Shown here piece after piece: positions 60,678-64,000 of a DNA stretch of 64,000 nt. How positions within the stretch are numbered: the stretch's first letter is position 1; each line of letters starts with the position of its first letter. Made by a program: the position numbers and the translations under genes. The DNA is taken from the NCBI RefSeq assembly GCF_035581365.1, contig NZ_CP141590.1:2786001-2850000 (forward strand). Reading direction: 5' to 3'. Under the pieces are notes generated by a model. That model did no database searches, was not told the DNA's origin, and worked only from the letters and a program-made list of their open reading frames with translations. The stretch comes from Tsuneonella sp. CC-YZS046. Its GTDB lineage: Bacteria > Pseudomonadota > Alphaproteobacteria > Sphingomonadales > Sphingomonadaceae.

Positions 60678-61582
60678 GTCACATCGACTCGAATCACATC
60701 CTCGAAAATGTCGCAACGCTCAAAAAAATAGGACAGCACGGCAAGAACCGCGCCTTGCCGGGCCGGTTCTCCCGTCATCCCGCCGGCAAACGCTTGAAGC
60801 TCGCCGAAGATTTCGTCTGCCGGCAAGCCGGCACCCTTGAGCGCCTGATAGCGCAGTCGGAAGCCCTGCGCGATCTCTTCTCCAAAATCAGGGTCGGGCC
60901 ATGCCGCGAAGAACGCCTCGACCAGTTGTTCCCGCCGCCGGCCCTGCCGGAGCAGCCCGGCAGCATCCTGCGACAACGCATTGTAATCGAGTTTGGCAGC
61001 CGACGGAGCGGCCAGCGGTGGATGGGTGTCTGGCTCCTTGCGTTGAATTGCGAGCAGGACCGGCCGCAAAGCAGCAAAGTCTAGTCGTTCCAACGTCCGA
61101 TCTGACGGGACAGCTCCGAAAAGATCTTCGAGCTGGTGAAGGGCCAAGCTCATCACGATGGCACGCAATTCCGCTTCGCCGCAGACCGCGAGGACCACGT
61201 TCGGGTTCGCCGTCCCTAAATCGGCCAGTTTCTGGACCGCTTGAGCAGCAAGGCCCCGCTGATCGTTGTGGACGAACTCCCACCGCTGCATCCTCGCAGC
61301 CCAGTGCTGAATGGCGCCATTGAAGTCTTCGTCAATCTTCGCGAGGAGTGGATCGACTCTCATGGCATCCGGCGCGTAGCATTGGAAAACCGTTCCATCG
61401 CTGGCCCGATAGCCGTCACATTTCAAATCGCCGCGCGGACCGTAGGGGCGAACTGGCTGGAAATCGCCGGGGTGGGCGTGGGCCATGATACGGGCGAACA
61501 GCGTTTCAAACGCCTTACCCCGCTCCCGCAAGAAGGCATTCTCAAACTTCAGCCCGTACCCAAAGCGTTGCGTGTTATCCAA
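60674..61582 (-). CDS. ABC-3C C-terminal-domain effector protein, nuclease-like N-terminus
   Basis: This 302-residue protein is first in the operon. The N-terminal part (about 20-75) reads GKAFETLFARIMAHAHP, then GPRGDLKCDGYRAS and TVFQCYAPD. The spacing of Asp, Lys and Gln suggests a restriction-endonuclease-like (PD-(D/E)xK) fold. The C-terminal part (about 205-300) has the ABC-3C interaction-domain character (FGEEIAQGFRLRYQAL, VLSYFFERCDIFED). Known ABC-3C effectors are predicted to damage nucleic acids when the ATPase fires. Start codon TTG 61582 behind a GGGGGG ribosome site. Confidence 0.8.
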   Translation of the reverse strand: MDNTQRFGYGLKFENAFLRERGKAFETLFARIMAHAHPGDFQPVRPYGPRGDLKCDGYRASDGTVFQCYAPDAMRVDPLLAKIDEDFNGAIQHWAARMQRWEFVHNDQRGLAAQAVQKLADLGTANPNVVLAVCGEAELRAIVMSLALHQLEDLFGAVPSDRTLERLDFAALRPVLLAIQRKEPDTHPPLAAPSAAKLDYNALSQDAAGLLRQGRRREQLVEAFFAAWPDPDFGEEIAQGFRLRYQALKGAGLPADEIFGELQAFAGGMTGEPARQGAVLAVLSYFFERCDIFEDVIRVDVT

Positions 61583-61619
61583 AACATCCCCCCGTCACCG
61601 CCATAGCCGTCCACGGCGC

Positions 61620-61647
61620 GGTCGATCAATTCGAATTGCAGTCGACC
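61620..61647. promoter_or_regulatory. Nested palindrome upstream of the ABC-3C operon
   Basis: A perfect 12-bp palindrome CAATTCGAATTG (61627-61638) is flanked by GGTCGA (61620-61625) and TCGACC (61642-61647). It lies 38 bases before the first ABC-3C gene and 49 bases past the integrase stop. Likely an operator or promoter element; the regulator is unknown. Confidence 0.4.
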
Positions 61648-61695
61648 AGACTGGCTATGTGTCGCCGTCCATACTGCGCCTGCAGAAATCGAGCC

Positions 61696-63063
61696 TCAGG
61701 CCGCCATCTGCGCCGCTGCCGCATCATTCGCACCGAACGCATTCTCCCCATCGTCAAACCCGAGGAATCGCGACAGCGCAGCTTGCCGCGACTGGCGATC
61801 GAGCGCGTAGGACGTGTGCTTGAACGCCATGCCGTGCAGCAAGCCCTGAATGTAGCCCGAGATCGTATCGGCCGCCATGATGAGCGCGGTGTCGAGCGTG
61901 TGGATGTATTTACTCGTCACGCTGTGGCGCGAGTGCCCAACGATCGCGGAGATTGTCGCCTCGGTGAAACCGAGATCATTGCCAAGGCTGGCGAAGCTGT
62001 GGCGCAGGACATGGGGCGTCATCCATTCCAGCTCGGTGCCCTTGAAGATCGCCTTCCACTGGCGCGGAAAACCGCCGAATGCCTGATCGTGCTTTCGAAT
62101 TCCTGGGAACACGAAAGTCTGTTCTTCAACCGGGCGCAGGCTCTCAAGCCTTTCCACGACGCACAGGCCAATCGGGCGAACCGACGCGCCCTCCTTGCTG
62201 TCGTTGAGCCGCAGGCAGCTACTATCCGCATCGAACTCGCTCCATTCCAGACCGATGATCTCGCTGCGCCGCGCTCCGGTCAGGGCGATATTGCGAGCGA
62301 TCTCTACCGTCATGGCGTAGTTGGGATTCCGCCCAGCTTCTTCGAGTATCTCGCCGAAGATTCGATATTCGGCTTCGGTCAGGCGCCGGGTTCGGACCTG
62401 GTCTTTCGGTTTCTTCACACCGGCGGCAGGGTTGACGTCGATGATCCCCGCGTCCTTCGCATAGGTCAGGATACCACCGAGCAGACCGACCGTGCGGTTC
62501 GCCGTACCGGCCCCGCCCTTGACGATAGAACGGCCACGCAAATTCTTGGTCTTCACGTTTCGCCGGGTCTTACCCGCCATCACATCTTTCAGAACCTTGG
62601 TGACGTCGGCCTTGGTCAGATCCTTTACCCGGCGCGTCCCGATCAACGGTACGATATGGCGGAGGATGCGCCCCTTGTCGGAAACGATGGTTCCTGGGCG
62701 CTTGGGCCGACCGCCTTTGCCAAGGATCAGACCGGACTCCAGATCCTTGAGATAGAGGTCGCAAAGCTCCTTGACCGTGATTGCCTTATGGTCGAGCTGC
62801 CGTTCCTCGGCGGGATTCTCGCCCTGCGCGATGCGCCCCAGAAGCACCTTCGCTTCCTTGCGAGCAAGCTCGGGCGTCCACACGCCATGCAATCCAATCG
62901 TGAACCGGCGCGTCCGCCCGAGGGCGCGATACTGGACGAGATAGCTGCGCTTTCCTGATGCGAAGACCCTCAGCCCAAAGCCGGGCAGTTCATCGTCCCA
63001 AAGAAAATAGTCCTTTTCCTGGGTCGGTGCGGCATCCACATTGCGCTTGTTGATCTTTGCCAT
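61696..63063 (-). CDS. Tyrosine-type site-specific integrase of the element
   Basis: This 455-residue integrase has an N-terminal DUF4102-like part (about 1-90), a SAM-like core-binding domain (about 95-215) and a catalytic domain. The tyrosine-recombinase residues are visible: Arg265 (GARRSE), Lys290 (SKEGASVRPI), His351-x2-Arg354 (HVLRHSF), His377 (GHSRHS) and nucleophile Tyr386 (SKYIH). It reads leftward, with its 5' end about 200 bases from the tRNA-like attachment site, the usual layout at one end of tRNA-targeting ICEs. All catalytic residues are present. Confidence 0.95.
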   Translation of the reverse strand: MAKINKRNVDAAPTQEKDYFLWDDELPGFGLRVFASGKRSYLVQYRALGRTRRFTIGLHGVWTPELARKEAKVLLGRIAQGENPAEERQLDHKAITVKELCDLYLKDLESGLILGKGGRPKRPGTIVSDKGRILRHIVPLIGTRRVKDLTKADVTKVLKDVMAGKTRRNVKTKNLRGRSIVKGGAGTANRTVGLLGGILTYAKDAGIIDVNPAAGVKKPKDQVRTRRLTEAEYRIFGEILEEAGRNPNYAMTVEIARNIALTGARRSEIIGLEWSEFDADSSCLRLNDSKEGASVRPIGLCVVERLESLRPVEEQTFVFPGIRKHDQAFGGFPRQWKAIFKGTELEWMTPHVLRHSFASLGNDLGFTEATISAIVGHSRHSVTSKYIHTLDTALIMAADTISGYIQGLLHGMAFKHTSYALDRQSRQAALSRFLGFDDGENAFGANDAAAAQMAA

Positions 63064-63257
63064 TGCGACGAATCTCCGGCATCTGGTCCTGCTTCCGCGG
63101 AAGCACCACGGAAGCAGGTGGGAGCGAACTCCCGGTTAGAATAGCGTACCCACGGCGTATCCTAACTGTAGAAAAAGCTAATGAATATAGAGCATTAGCG
63201 CGTATCAGCGTAGATCAAGGTAGATTAGGGAGCCGTGGCGTGGCCCCTGTTTTAATT
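63064..63257. other. Integrase upstream region with repeated GCGTA motifs
   Basis: This gene-free stretch between the integrase start and the att site is AT-richer than its surroundings. It holds several GCGTA(T/C/G) words (two are GCGTATC, near 63155 and 63201), spread over about 80 bases. They may be arm-type binding sites for the integrase or an excision factor, and the region must hold the integrase promoter. No protein gene is supported here. Confidence 0.4.
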
Positions 63258-63302
63258 CTCCGAAGGCGAAGGCCACAGGTTCGAATCCTGTCGGGTGCGC
63301 CA
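63258..63302 (+). other. Attachment site: 3' end of a tRNA-Arg(CCG) gene
   Basis: The 45 bases read as the tRNA part from the anticodon loop (CTCCGAA, anticodon CCG) through the 3' anticodon stem, a five-base variable loop, the T arm (ACAGG-TTCGAAT-CCTGT), the 3' acceptor strand and CCA. The bases to the left do not form the missing 5' half, so this is a duplicated tRNA end created by integration (att copy). The intact tRNA should be at the other end of the element. It marks the right boundary near 63302. Confidence 0.82.
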
Positions 63303-63576
63303 AAAATCTCCAACGAAATCAGACTATTGAGAGGAAATCGACCTCTACCGTTCGCAGCCTCGCTGATCGCAAAACTCACCAGCTCTGATCGCGACGCCAC
63401 GGCAATCCCTTGGATTTCAGCCGAAAACGCCCTGGGCGAAACTCACCAGCGGCATCAGACCTCGCCGGCTGGTGTGGCGCGAGGATCGCGGCTCCCTTCG
63501 GCATTCCGATAGGGCGGTTACGGACGCCTGACCGGCGGCGCGTATGGGTCAAGCCCGACCCGTGCGGGCGGGGCGC
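63303..63576. other. Gene-free flank between the att site and the Abi-like gene
   Basis: No convincing gene or RNA is visible. Short frames here overlap the tRNA end or are low in coding character. The sequence is ordinary GC-rich flank DNA. Confidence 0.5.
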
Positions 63577-64000
63577 TCAATTTGGGAGGAACGGGACGAC
63601 CGCAGGCGCGACCGTCAGCTTACCGTTTGTCGGATCGGGCACGAGGATGGGCACCGCCGGATAGAGCGCGGGCCAGGTCGAATAGTTGGCGATCCACGCC
63701 GCCGCGCTCGGCGATAGCCAGCCGGTCAGCGTCGTGATGCTGGCATAGCGCTGCGCGAGCGGCAGAGCGACGATCGGCTCATAGTGAGCGATCCGGTTGC
63801 GCAGCAGCCGCAGCTCACGCAGCTCATGCGCGATCATCCCACGCTGGACGCCTTTGGCCTGGAAGATCGGCCGCAGCGTCTGCCAGAGATGGTGCGCTTG
63901 GCGGCCGAACAGCGACGACCAGAAGCCGAAATTGAGTTCCGCGATGATTTGGGAGCGCACGGCCGGCTTGTTGGCCTGCTGGAGCGTCTGACGCACCTTG
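63577..64000 (-). CDS. Abi/HEPN-like protein, C-terminal part (runs off the window)
   Basis: The frame is open to the right edge, so only the C-terminal part of about 140 residues is seen. It contains RSQIIAELNFGFWSSLFG, then LRELRLLRNRIAHYEPIVAL and GWLSPSAAAWI. This is typical of Abi-like proteins, and RNRIAH is an R-x4-H motif of HEPN-type ribonucleases. Such proteins often take part in abortive infection. It lies outside the predicted element boundary, so it belongs to the chromosome or to another island. Confidence 0.7.
   Translation of the reverse strand, partial: KVRQTLQQANKPAVRSQIIAELNFGFWSSLFGRQAHHLWQTLRPIFQAKGVQRGMIAHELRELRLLRNRIAHYEPIVALPLAQRYASITTLTGWLSPSAAAWIANYSTWPALYPAVPILVPDPTNGKLTVAPAVVPFLPN

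Noticed and set aside
61636-62958. 440-codon plus-strand frame opposite the integrase
   Set aside because: The minus strand encodes an integrase with all catalytic residues; the plus frame has no family signature.
63258-63302. Complete tRNA gene
   Set aside because: Only the part from the anticodon loop to CCA is present; the upstream bases do not supply D arm or 5' acceptor strand.
63215-63400. Minus-strand frame containing DRIRTCGLRLRR
   Set aside because: This is the well-known false frame produced across a tRNA T arm and 3' end; it overlaps the att site and has no support as a protein.

Overview
The window looks like sphingomonad-type alphaproteobacterial DNA. It is GC-rich, carries a Trb-type conjugation operon ending in a DUF2274 gene, has a MucR regulator and lipoprotein NodT-family efflux genes, and shows long co-directional operons with ATGA/TGATG overlaps. 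Most of it (about 1-63302) reads as the right-hand part of an integrative and conjugative element (ICE). The left end lies outside the window. The right end is marked by a tyrosine integrase (61696-63063) and a 45-bp copy of the 3' end of a tRNA-Arg(CCG) gene (63258-63302).

Layout. (1) 9-8751: mating-pair-formation genes trbC-D-E-J-K-L-F-G-I plus DUF2274. (2) 8775-12943: accessory block on the minus strand with an orphan barstar-like gene, a PIN/Phd toxin-antitoxin pair (the toxin lacks its first catalytic Asp), a small EexN-like protein, a LysR regulator and hipBA. (3) 13103-40508: the most striking region. A minus-strand operon tonB / STN-TonB protein / ECF sigma factor / FecR-type regulator faces a plus-strand AraC regulator. 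This is followed by a roughly 23-kb unit: TpsB transporter, DUF2341-LamG-ExbB fusion, ExbD, tiny membrane protein, TonB, putative porin, secreted protein, tiny membrane protein, a 4224-residue FHA-type TpsA, SapC, OmpH/Skp-like chaperone and several small envelope proteins. It resembles the VreARI/PUMA3 cell-surface signalling plus two-partner-secretion locus of Pseudomonas aeruginosa. A perfect PHO-box-like direct repeat lies between the divergent operons. (4) 40558-47094: SoxR with a near-ideal soxbox promoter driving an RND efflux operon of MexHI-OpmD type plus a DoxX/MexG-like protein. (5) 47127-52956: xenosiderophore uptake set (RhtX/FptX-type MFS, PepSY protein, cupin, TonB receptor, PchR-like AraC regulator). 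(6) 53051-57700: small metabolic or stress genes (P-loop protein, DUF1993, GFA, DJ-1/PfpI, PhzF) and a divergent MocR regulator. (7) 57742-58561: HU gene broken by one missing base, overlapping a MucR gene. (8) 58669-61582: three-gene ABC-3C system, a probable defence module. (9) 61696-63302: integrase and attachment site; beyond it is the start of an Abi/HEPN-like gene running off the window.

How it works together (inference): the Trb channel and integrase move the element. The cargo adds an envelope program (a giant secreted adhesin with its own TonB/ExbB/ExbD energy module and sigma/anti-sigma control, perhaps tied to phosphate starvation), redox-triggered efflux, iron piracy and anti-phage or stability modules. 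Protein identities come from recognising motifs and families by eye; no database search was run.
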